Assembly (NCBI GenBank): GCA_028287035.1
Contig: JAQBQL010000162.1
Location: 1-41,375, forward strand
Direction: 5' to 3'
Origin: Labilithrix sp.
GTDB taxonomy: Bacteria > Myxococcota > Polyangia > Polyangiales > Polyangiaceae
Length of the DNA stretch: 41,375 bases
Both the position numbers and the translations under genes were made by a program. Positions 31,076 to 38,067 of this stretch are shown piece by piece; position 1 is the first letter of the stretch; each line of letters starts with the position of its first letter. Below the pieces are notes generated by a model that was given only the letters and a program-made list of their open reading frames with translations, did not search any database and was not told the DNA's origin.

Positions 31076-31684
31076 ATGGGCCAGCTCGGACTCTTCGGCG
31101 GCCGCGAGGAGCCGCGGATCGAACCGTCGTTCGCGGGCATGACGCGCATCGTGCTCGATCACGGCGCGTGGATCGACGTCGCGCGTGGCTGGCTGCACGG
31201 CCACGAGACCCTGTTCGAGCAGCTCGCAGCGCGTGCCGCGTGGCGCTCGGAGAGCCGCGTCATGTACGAGCGCACCGTCGACGTGCCCCGGCAGATCGCC
31301 GTGCTCGAGGATCCCGACGCCATCCATCCGGTGCTGAACGAGATGCGCCGCGCCCTCGACGCGCGTTACGGGACCTCCTTCGAGCGCCTCACCGCGGCGC
31401 TGTACCGGGACGGTCGCGACAGCGTCGCCTGGCACGGTGACACTACCGCTCGTGAGATGCCCGACGCGCTCGTCGCCACCGTCTCGGTCGGCGTCCCGCG
31501 CAAGTTCCTCCTGAGGCCGACCGGCGGCGGCGCGTCGACCGCGCTCATGCTCGGGTGGGGAGACCTGGTGGTGATGGGCGGGACGTGTCAGCGCACGTAC
31601 CAGCACGCGATCCCGAAGGTCGCGCGTGCCGGCGCACGAATGGCCATCATGTTCCGTCCGGTGTGGATCGCGCGCACGCCCTGA
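31076..31684 (+). CDS. alkB: AlkB-type 2-oxoglutarate/Fe(II) dioxygenase
   Basis: A 202-residue dioxygenase of the AlkB family, which repairs N-alkylated bases (1-methyladenine, 3-methylcytosine) in DNA or RNA by oxidative demethylation. The metal site is complete: WHGDTTA gives His120 and Asp122, YQHAIPKV gives His177. 2-oxoglutarate is held by the Arg pair RMAIMFR (Arg188, Arg194). The LTAALYRDGRDSVAWH segment and GDLVVMGGTCQRTYQH resemble the ABH2/ABH3-like bacterial AlkBs. Length is normal. It follows the LLM gene by 51 nt and precedes the GH25 gene by 75 nt. A role in alkylation repair is expected from the family; no other repair gene is nearby. Confidence 0.92.
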   Translation: MGQLGLFGGREEPRIEPSFAGMTRIVLDHGAWIDVARGWLHGHETLFEQLAARAAWRSESRVMYERTVDVPRQIAVLEDPDAIHPVLNEMRRALDARYGTSFERLTAALYRDGRDSVAWHGDTTAREMPDALVATVSVGVPRKFLLRPTGGGASTALMLGWGDLVVMGGTCQRTYQHAIPKVARAGARMAIMFRPVWIARTP

Positions 31685-31703
31685 ACGGAATGCGCAGGAG
31701 CTC

Positions 31704-31722
31704 GCGCAACACCATTGCGCAA
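31704..31722. promoter_or_regulatory. GCGCAA/TTGCGC inverted repeat with TTGCGCAA core
   Basis: GCGCAA, a 5-nt spacer, then TTGCGCAA, in the 75-nt gap before the GH25 gene (start 31760). The core matches sites at 3144 and 11450. Confidence 0.3.
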
Positions 31723-31759
31723 TCACGGCGGTCGATCGTCCGCTACACCGTGCTTTCCC

Positions 31760-32797
31760 ATGAGCCACCACTTCGCGGTCCGGTCTCTCGCGCTCCTCAC
31801 GCTGCTCGCCGTCGCCGGCTGCGCAGCGACGCCGGACGGCGCCGGGCCCGACGAGGAGGAGAACGTCGGCGAGATCAGCGAGGCGCTCTCCAACGTGTGC
31901 CCGCCGACGAGCAACGTGACCGGCGTCGACGTCGCGTCGTACCAGCATCCCGGCGGCAAGGCGATCGACTGGAAGAAGGTCGCAACCAATCGCAAGTTCG
32001 CCTACGTCAAGTCGACGCAGGGGACCGCCTACGCGAATCCGTATTACCCGAACGACATGGCGAACGGGCGCAGCGCCGGCCTCGTCATGGGCAGTTATGC
32101 GGTGATCGGGCCGAAGTCGAAGACCGGCAAGACGGGCGCGGAGCAGGCCGCCTACTTCCTCGCGCACAGCTCGATCAAGCCCGGAGATCTGCCGCCGCTG
32201 CTCGATGTCGAGCCGTTCGCCGAATATGGCTCGGTCCTGCCCGAGTCGAGCACGGTCCTGTCGTGGCTGACCGCGGTCGAGAAGGCCATCGGACGGAAGC
32301 CCACCGTCTACATCCGGCCCGACCTCGTCGTGCAGCTCGGGACGCCGGCGTATCTAGGCGCGTACGCCCTCAACATTCCCAATTACAGCAACTGCCCCGG
32401 ATATCCGAATGCGTATCCGGTGAAGAATCTCCGCTTCTGGCAATACACCGACAATGCGACGGTCCCCGGCATCACCGCCGCCGTCGACGGGATCCGGTTC
32501 TACGGCGATCTCGCGGCGCTGAAGGCCTTTGCCGGCAATGCGGCGCCCGCCGACGCCGGACCGGCCGACGACGGGATCGAGGCCGTCTCGCCGCCGCCTA
32601 CCTTCGTGGGCGCCGGCGGGCCGGACAACACGCCTGGTTCCTCGGCGCCCAGCAACGGCGGCGCTCCGCTCGAGGATGCGGGCAGCGACGCGGACGGCTG
32701 CGCGATGACCGGCGGCCGAACCGGCTCGGGCGTCTCTGGCCTGCTGCTCGCGCTGGCCGCCGTGGTCGTGGCGAGGAGCCGGCGCCGGAGCGCCTGA
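31760..32797 (+). CDS. GH25 lysozyme (muramidase) lipoprotein with MYXO-CTERM-like tail
   Basis: A 345-residue exported muramidase cleaving beta-1,4 MurNAc-GlcNAc bonds. The signal ends in a lipobox AVAGC (Cys21), then an acidic linker. The GH25 domain (about 52-250) has GVDVASYQ (55-62, active-site Asp57), FAYVKSTQGT, GSYAVI, DVEP (149-152; DxE with catalytic Asp149/Glu151) and RFWQYTDNATVPGI near the C-terminal barrel edge. A Pro/Gly/Ala/Asp linker leads to a Cys (DGCAMTG), hydrophobic helix (SGLLLALAAVVVA) and basic end (RSRRRSA), like a MYXO-CTERM anchor. Having both a lipobox and such a tail is unusual; one may be non-functional. The ATG at 31760 is used. Probable roles: cell-wall turnover or lysis of prey. 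Confidence 0.9.
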   Translation: MSHHFAVRSLALLTLLAVAGCAATPDGAGPDEEENVGEISEALSNVCPPTSNVTGVDVASYQHPGGKAIDWKKVATNRKFAYVKSTQGTAYANPYYPNDMANGRSAGLVMGSYAVIGPKSKTGKTGAEQAAYFLAHSSIKPGDLPPLLDVEPFAEYGSVLPESSTVLSWLTAVEKAIGRKPTVYIRPDLVVQLGTPAYLGAYALNIPNYSNCPGYPNAYPVKNLRFWQYTDNATVPGITAAVDGIRFYGDLAALKAFAGNAAPADAGPADDGIEAVSPPPTFVGAGGPDNTPGSSAPSNGGAPLEDAGSDADGCAMTGGRTGSGVSGLLLALAAVVVARSRRRSA

Positions 32798-32807
32798 CCG
32801 CCCCCGC

Positions 32808-33524
32808 TCAGCTGGGCGCGCCGCCCGCCGGGGTGATGGCGCGCCGCGCGACGAGCTCGTTGTCCTCGAGGTGGGTGGCGAGCGCGCGCCGCGCCTGCTC
32901 GCCGTCACCGGTGCGGAAGGCGTCGAGGACGGAGCGATGGGAGGTCTCGCGCCGGCGGTGCCCGAGCGGCGCAGGATCCGGACGGATCAGGCCGACGCGC
33001 ACGTAGCGCTCCGCGGCATGCCACAGCGTCTCGATGATCCGCATGTCGAGCGGAGTCGCCGCGGGACCGAGCAGCGCGAGATGGAAGCGCCGGTGCGTCT
33101 CGTAGATCTCGTCGACGTGGACGTCGGGCGAGCCGAAAACGGTCACCATGGCGGCCAGCCCCTCGAGGTCGGCGCACGTGAGGAGAGGGCAGGAGCGTGC
33201 CGCCAGGTCCGGCTCGATGAGGCGCCGGAGCCGGTAGATCGCCGCGAGCTCCGCGGCGTCCAGCGGCGCGACCACCGCGCTCCGCGCGCGGCGCGTGACG
33301 ATGAGGCCCTCACCATGAAGGACCCGTAGCGCCTCGCGGACGGGCGCGGTGCTGACCCCGAGATGCGCCGCGGTCTCGCGCAGCGAGAACTCGCGCCCGG
33401 GCTCGAGCGAGCCGAACACGATGGAGCGGCGCAGCTCGGCGACGACCTTGTCCGCGACGCCCGCGCGGACCTTGTCGGCGTGCGGCCGCGTCACCGTGTC
33501 GAACGAACGCCCCTCTTTCGTCAC
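32808..33524 (-). CDS. GntR-family transcriptional regulator, FadR/FCD subfamily
   Basis: A 238-residue regulator. Residues 20-90 are the GntR winged helix-turn-helix: VVAELRRSIVFGSLEPGREF, RETAAHLGVSTAPVREAL and VLHGEGLIVTRRARSAVV. Residues about 95-230 are an all-helical FCD ligand domain (YRLRRLIEPDLAA, IYETHRRFHLALLG, SHRSVLDAFRTGD, RALATHLEDN), whose conserved Asp/His residues (including HRRFH) suggest a metal-bound carboxylate ligand. Members usually repress catabolic operons. The GTG at 33524 is preceded by AAGGTGA. MarR-type regulator lies 84 nt upstream on the same strand; the cognate target is not evident. It converges with the GH25 gene over 10 nt. Confidence 0.93.
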   Translation of the reverse strand: MTKEGRSFDTVTRPHADKVRAGVADKVVAELRRSIVFGSLEPGREFSLRETAAHLGVSTAPVREALRVLHGEGLIVTRRARSAVVAPLDAAELAAIYRLRRLIEPDLAARSCPLLTCADLEGLAAMVTVFGSPDVHVDEIYETHRRFHLALLGPAATPLDMRIIETLWHAAERYVRVGLIRPDPAPLGHRRRETSHRSVLDAFRTGDGEQARRALATHLEDNELVARRAITPAGGAPS

Positions 33525-33608
33525 GGCGTCACCTTATCACGTCGATCGAGCGACCCACGCTCATCCCGTGAACGGCGCGACGCTTCATGATCTCTCACGC
33601 ACTGCGTC

Positions 33609-34103
33609 TCACGCGCGCGTCGCCTCGAACCGGGTGCGGAACAGACGCAACGTGCGCGCGGTGGTCACGATGTCGGACCGCGCGATGCCGGCTCCTATCG
33701 CGGCGAGCAGCTCGCGGTCCGTCCGGTCGAGGTGCGCCACGATCCGCTCACCTTTCGCGGTGATCCGCACGAGCCGCGACGTTGCGTGCTCGGGGTTGTC
33801 GACGAGCTCCACGAGCCCTTCGGCGGCAAGCGCGTCGACGACGGGCTGCACGGTCTGACGACGCAGCGACCGCGCGCGCGCCAGCGCCGGCACGGTACGT
33901 GGCCCGTAACGCAGCAGGGCACGCAGGAGGCGACGACGCGCCGTGCCACGGCCCTCCGCCCCGTAGATCTGCTCGGCGGCATACGCGAGATGGTGGAAGA
34001 GGGCGATCGTCTCGTCGACGACCGCCTGGACGTCGTCGTCGCGGCGGAAGCGGGTGAGCCGCTTGGGCGGAGCCTTGCGCATGTCTGGCGCAGCATCGGA
34101 CAT
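33609..34103 (-). CDS. MarR-family transcriptional regulator
   Basis: A 164-residue dimeric winged-helix regulator. Helices about 20-50 (VQAVVDETIALFHHLAYAAE) form the dimer part. The winged helix covers about 60-115: LLRALLRYGPRTVPALARAR, recognition-helix region RRQTVQPVVDALAAEGLVEL, and the wing VDNPEHATSRLVRITAKG with the family's conserved Asp/Arg. The C-terminal helices (RTDRELLAAIGAGI) complete the dimer. MarR regulators typically respond to small aromatic or acyl compounds. It diverges from an acyl-CoA dehydrogenase gene over 71 nt, and a palindrome GACAGG-GGA-CCTGTC lies directly before its start codon, so autoregulation plus control of the dehydrogenase is likely. Confidence 0.92.
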   Translation of the reverse strand: MSDAAPDMRKAPPKRLTRFRRDDDVQAVVDETIALFHHLAYAAEQIYGAEGRGTARRRLLRALLRYGPRTVPALARARSLRRQTVQPVVDALAAEGLVELVDNPEHATSRLVRITAKGERIVAHLDRTDRELLAAIGAGIARSDIVTTARTLRLFRTRFEATRA

Positions 34104-34118
34104 GACAGGGGACCTGTC
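34104..34118. promoter_or_regulatory. MarR operator candidate GACAGG-GGA-CCTGTC
   Basis: A 6-bp inverted repeat with 3-nt centre, immediately upstream of the MarR ATG (34103) and 57 nt before the acyl-CoA dehydrogenase ATG (34175). Size and place suit a MarR dimer. A second pair, CATGTC (34080-34085) and GACATG (34099-34104), lies inside the start of MarR. Confidence 0.45.
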
Positions 34119-34174
34119 GATAGCGCCGGTCCCGCCCTTGCGACCACCACGTCGCGGGACGAAGAATCAGGCCC

Positions 34175-35344
34175 ATGTCCGACACCGCCAGCGTCCTCGC
34201 TCGTCTCACGTTCCCGCTCACCGAGGAGCAGCGCCTCGTCGCCGACGCGGCGCGTGACTTCGCCCGTCGCTCGCTCGCGCCCGGTGCCGCGGACCGCGAC
34301 CACACCGGCAAGTTCCCGCTCGAGCACGTCGCGGCGCTCGCGCAGCTCGGGCTCCTCGGCATGAAGGTCGCGGCCGAGGACGGAGGCTCCGGCACGGACA
34401 ACGTCGGCTACGTGCTCGCGATGGAGGCCATCAGCGAGAGCTGCGCGTCCACCGCCGTCATCCTCGCCAGCAGCAATCTCGCCTCGAAGATCCTCGGCGA
34501 CCATGCGACCGCTGCCCAGAAGGACCGGTTCCTGTCGCGGTACGTGCGGGGTGAGCTCGGTCCTGCCAGCTTCGCGCTGACCGAGCCGAGCGGCGGCTCC
34601 GACGCCTCGGCGCTGCGCACGACGGCCCGCGCAGACGGCGACCACTTCGTCCTCGACGGCGAGAAATCCTGGATCACGAGCGGCGCGCACGCCGGCATCC
34701 ACGTCGTCTTCGCGCGCACCGACGGCGAGGGAAAGGGCGGCATCAGCGCGTTCGTGGTCGAGAGGGGCACGCCCGGCCTCTCGATCGGGAAGGAAGAGGA
34801 CAAGATGGGTCAGCGCGCCTCCGGCACCGTCGGGCTCCACTTCGATGGCTGCCGCGTGCCCGCCGCGAACCTGATCGGCAAGCGCGGCGCCGGGTACGGG
34901 ATCGCGCTCGCGTCGCTGGGCGCGGGGCGCGTCGGGATCGCCGCGCTCTCGATCGGCATCGCCGAGTCGGCGCTCGCCGAGGGCCTCGCCTACGTGAAGC
35001 AGCGCAAGGTGTTCGGCAAGACGCTCGCCGACATGCAGAACACCCAGATGGTGCTCGCGGACTCGCGCATGGAGCTCGACGCAGCGTGGCTGCTGATGCT
35101 GCGGGCCGCGCGCCTCCTCGACGCGGGCGAGCGCGCCGGCATGGAGTCGAGCATGGCCAAGCTGTACGCGACCGAGGCCTGCGGGCGGATCGTCGACCGC
35201 GTGCTCCAGCTGCACGGCGGCTACGGGTACTCGCGCGAGTACCCGATCGAGCGCCACTACCGGGACGCGCGGGTCACGCGGATCTACGAGGGAACGAACG
35301 AGATCCAGCGCATCGTGATCGCCCGCGAGCTCCTCGCCGGCTGA
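34175..35344 (+). CDS. Acyl-CoA dehydrogenase
   Basis: A 389-residue FAD enzyme of the acyl-CoA dehydrogenase family (short/medium-chain or branched-chain type), making the alpha-beta double bond in fatty acid or branched amino acid catabolism. Features: N-terminal helical domain (LTEEQRLVADAARDFARR), FALTEPSGGSDASALRTTA (FAD/substrate), GEKSWITSGAHAG, QRASGTVGLHFDGCRVP, and C-terminal QLHGGYGYSREYPIERHYRD with the catalytic base in YEGTNEIQR (Glu372). The length and Glu position match SCAD/isovaleryl-type relatives; exact chain preference is unknown. It is divergent from the MarR gene, whose palindromic site lies in the shared 71-nt promoter region, so induction by an acyl or aromatic ligand is probable. 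Confidence 0.96.
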   Translation: MSDTASVLARLTFPLTEEQRLVADAARDFARRSLAPGAADRDHTGKFPLEHVAALAQLGLLGMKVAAEDGGSGTDNVGYVLAMEAISESCASTAVILASSNLASKILGDHATAAQKDRFLSRYVRGELGPASFALTEPSGGSDASALRTTARADGDHFVLDGEKSWITSGAHAGIHVVFARTDGEGKGGISAFVVERGTPGLSIGKEEDKMGQRASGTVGLHFDGCRVPAANLIGKRGAGYGIALASLGAGRVGIAALSIGIAESALAEGLAYVKQRKVFGKTLADMQNTQMVLADSRMELDAAWLLMLRAARLLDAGERAGMESSMAKLYATEACGRIVDRVLQLHGGYGYSREYPIERHYRDARVTRIYEGTNEIQRIVIARELLAG

Positions 35345-35418
35345 CCCGGCTCAGCGCGGGAAGCGCCTCGCCCCGGCGGGCGTTGCATGTCGTGTCCTTC
35401 ATGCCCGACACTGGAGCG

Positions 35419-37161
35419 ATGCGAATCCGCCACCCGCGCCCGGCTGCCCCGACCCTCGCGCTGATCGGGGCGGCGCTCGCAGCCTCGGGGTGCGTGCCGG
35501 ACACGGCGGTGCGCGACGCCCCGGCGCGGTCCTCGGCGTCGGCGTCCGAGCGACCGGCGCCCGCCTCCGCCGGCGCGGCAGTCATCGCCGCGCCGCGCAC
35601 CCCGGTTCCCGAGGGTCCGCCGCGCTGGAAGACCGTTCCCCGCGCCGACAACGGCTTCTATGCGGTGGTGGACGGGCTCTGCTCGGAGCTCACCGCGTCG
35701 CGTGTCGGGTCCGACCTGGTCGTCCACTACGGCGGCGCGGGCGGCCTCTATGCGATGTATCGCATGGGCGACGCCTCGTTCGTCGCGCTCCGTGACGACG
35801 GCCTCGAGTCGATCGGCGATCCGAAGGTCGCCTCGCCCACCGGCGTGGCGGGCCGTTCACTCGACGATTTCTGGATTGCCGACAGCACCGGCACGCGCTC
35901 CAGCGAGGGCGCCATCCTTCATCGGTATTCGGGCGGCGTCTGGAAGACGTATGCCAAGGATCAGACCAACCTGCACGCCTGGGTCGACGGCGGCATCATC
36001 GGCTCGCTCGGGATGTCGGCGGCGAATGGCGAGCTCTGGGTGGAGGGCTCGGCGGTGAAGCCGCCCGAGGCGCTCTACGGGGACATGCCCTATCCGGCGC
36101 TCTCGGCGTTCCCGACGGGCGACATCCTCATCGTCGCCAACAAGGGCGAGGGTCTCGACACCAGCCGGCCGCTGGTGGCGCGGCACTGGCGGCCCGGCGG
36201 GAAGATCACCGAGATCGCGGTCGAGAAGATGCTCGGCTCGTCGGCGCGCTCGTTTCCACGTCTCGCCGAGATCGCGCCTGGTGAGGTGTACGTGTTCCGG
36301 GACGACCGCGTCATCCGCTGGGACGGGTCGGCGTTTCACCCTCTCGCCCGCGCGAAGGACGGAAAGGCGATCGCCTCCGTCCATCGCGTCGGCGAGGACG
36401 ACCTCTGGATACAGACGGAGGTGCCCGACAGCGATCCTCCGCAGACGCAGCTGCAGCACCTCACGAAGGACGCCGCGACGCTCATCGCGACGCCCGAGCC
36501 GATCCTCGCGATGGACGGCGTGAGCCGTGGAGCGGCGTGGATCGTCGGTATCTCGGGAAAGCTGTATCGTCGCGAGGGCGAATCCTGGAAGAACATGCCG
36601 CTGCCTTCGCCGGTCTACTCCGCGCAGCGTTCGCTGAAGGCCAAGGACATCCTCGTGGTGGGACCGGACGACGTCATCCTGAAAGCCAAGTACTGGGAGA
36701 AGGGCCCTGGCTGGACCGAGCAGGAGCTCCACACCGCGCTCTTCCGCACGAGACCGGTGAAGGAGACGCTCCGCTGCAACGAGCCGGATCCGGAGAACAA
36801 CAACGTCGAGCTCGGCCGCGGCTACCAGTCATGGCCGCCCATGGCGACCGCCGAGTGCAAGACGCCCTTCGTGGTGCTCGCGCGGCGGAGCAACGCCCGG
36901 CCGCGCAAGGATGACGACTGGCCCCGGCTCCGAGCCGGCCTCACCGGTCATCCCGAGCTCGGCGAGGTGTCGCTCGTCGAGCTCACGTCCGGGGGACGCA
37001 CCTTCGTGGGCACGCGCGCCAGGGACCTCGAGACGGCGCGCAGGATCGTGCAGCTCGTCGCGCCGAAGGACCGCCTTCGCCCCGAGATCGTGTGCGGCGA
37101 CCCGGAGCCGACGCGGACCCTCGCCATCGACCTGAAGACCGGCGCGGCGACGCCGCGGTGA
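35419..37161 (+). CDS. Lipoprotein with beta-propeller-like repeats, unknown function
   Basis: A 580-residue predicted lipoprotein. Signal and lipobox AASGC (Cys25) are followed by a Ser/Ala/Pro linker. Residues 85-430 are beta-rich with recurrent Gly/Trp motifs resembling propeller blades: GVWKTYAKD, NGELWVEGSAV, GEVYVFRDDRVIRWDGSAFH, EDDLWIQTEV, GAAWIVGISGKLYRREGESW. The C-terminal 130 residues form an alpha/beta domain (LRCNEPDPENNN, FVVLARRSNARP, TGHPELGEVSLVEL) that I cannot name. The ATG at 35419 gives the signal; an in-frame ATG at 35401 is possible. The stop overlaps the GTG start of the multiheme cytochrome gene (GTGA), so the two are translationally coupled and may form a surface complex, which is inferred. 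Confidence 0.75.
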   Translation: MRIRHPRPAAPTLALIGAALAASGCVPDTAVRDAPARSSASASERPAPASAGAAVIAAPRTPVPEGPPRWKTVPRADNGFYAVVDGLCSELTASRVGSDLVVHYGGAGGLYAMYRMGDASFVALRDDGLESIGDPKVASPTGVAGRSLDDFWIADSTGTRSSEGAILHRYSGGVWKTYAKDQTNLHAWVDGGIIGSLGMSAANGELWVEGSAVKPPEALYGDMPYPALSAFPTGDILIVANKGEGLDTSRPLVARHWRPGGKITEIAVEKMLGSSARSFPRLAEIAPGEVYVFRDDRVIRWDGSAFHPLARAKDGKAIASVHRVGEDDLWIQTEVPDSDPPQTQLQHLTKDAATLIATPEPILAMDGVSRGAAWIVGISGKLYRREGESWKNMPLPSPVYSAQRSLKAKDILVVGPDDVILKAKYWEKGPGWTEQELHTALFRTRPVKETLRCNEPDPENNNVELGRGYQSWPPMATAECKTPFVVLARRSNARPRKDDDWPRLRAGLTGHPELGEVSLVELTSGGRTFVGTRARDLETARRIVQLVAPKDRLRPEIVCGDPEPTRTLAIDLKTGAATPR

Positions 37162-38060
37162 CCCGCGTGTTCCGCGCGTGGATGGCCGTGGCGCTCGCCG
37201 CCTGCGCGCCCGCTCCACGCGACCGTGCCGGCGCTGCTCCGCTCCCGTCGGACGGGTCGTGCGCCTCGTGTCACGCGGAGATCGCCGCGGAGCAGAGCGC
37301 CTCGTTCCACGGGCGCGCGTTCTCGGACGCGACGTTCCAGGGCAGTCTCGCGCTCGAGGAGCCGGGGGATCGCCCGTTCTGCACGAATTGCCATGCGCCG
37401 GACGGCGCGCGCGCCGGTGTCTCCTGCGCGTCGTGCCATGGCCGTGAGCCACACGCCGCCCGCGCCGGGCAGCGCGCGGAGGCATCCTGCGCCAGCTGTC
37501 ACGAGTTCACGTTCGTGGGCGCCCGCGCGGAGCTCGTGCAGAAGACGGTCAGCGAGCACGCCGCGTCGACCTTCGCCAGCGTGTCCTGCACGGAGTGCCA
37601 CATGCCCCCGCGGAGCGGCCATCGCGATCACGGCTTCCGGTCGGGGCACGACGTCACTCGCATCCGGGACGCGCTGCGCGTAGCGGTGACCATCCTTCCC
37701 GGCGGGTCCGCGGTGCACGTGAGCATCGCGACGTCGTCGGGCCACGCGTTCCCCACCGGCGACATGTTCCGTCGGGCTCGCCTCCTCGTGCTCGCGGAGG
37801 GCGCGGACGGCGCGATCGTGGGCGACGCCACGCGCACGTTCGGCCGCACGTGGGGCGCCGGCGCGCGTCCGGACGTGCGCGTCCAGACCAGTGACACGCG
37901 CATCCGCGGCACCTGGGAGGCGGACCTCCCGCTCGAGCCCAGCGCGCCGCTGCGCCGGGTCCGGTGGGAGGTTCGCTACGAGCGGATCCTGGCGGTGCGC
38001 GGCGCCGCGGAGTGGAAGGCCTCGAGCGACGTCGTCGCGGACGGCGTGCTCGAGCCGTGA
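37158..38060 (+). CDS. Penta-heme c-type cytochrome lipoprotein
   Basis: A 300-residue predicted lipoprotein (signal ALAAC, Cys16) with five CxxCH motifs at 35-39, 75-79, 90-94, 111-115 and 144-148, resembling the cytochrome c554-type multiheme family. Additional His residues (FHGRAF, SEHAAS, GHRDHG, GHD) could be distal ligands. The second half (about 165-300) is a beta domain containing GHAFPTGDMFRRARLL, a motif that commonly follows multiheme segments in exported cytochromes. Expected in the periplasm or outer surface, carrying electrons; partner and acceptor unknown. The GTG start is fixed by its 4-nt overlap (GTGA) with the upstream propeller-like lipoprotein gene. It ends 7 nt from the convergent propeller lipoprotein gene. 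Confidence 0.9.
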   Translation: MTRVFRAWMAVALAACAPAPRDRAGAAPLPSDGSCASCHAEIAAEQSASFHGRAFSDATFQGSLALEEPGDRPFCTNCHAPDGARAGVSCASCHGREPHAARAGQRAEASCASCHEFTFVGARAELVQKTVSEHAASTFASVSCTECHMPPRSGHRDHGFRSGHDVTRIRDALRVAVTILPGGSAVHVSIATSSGHAFPTGDMFRRARLLVLAEGADGAIVGDATRTFGRTWGAGARPDVRVQTSDTRIRGTWEADLPLEPSAPLRRVRWEVRYERILAVRGAAEWKASSDVVADGVLEP

Positions 38061-38067
38061 ACCTGGA

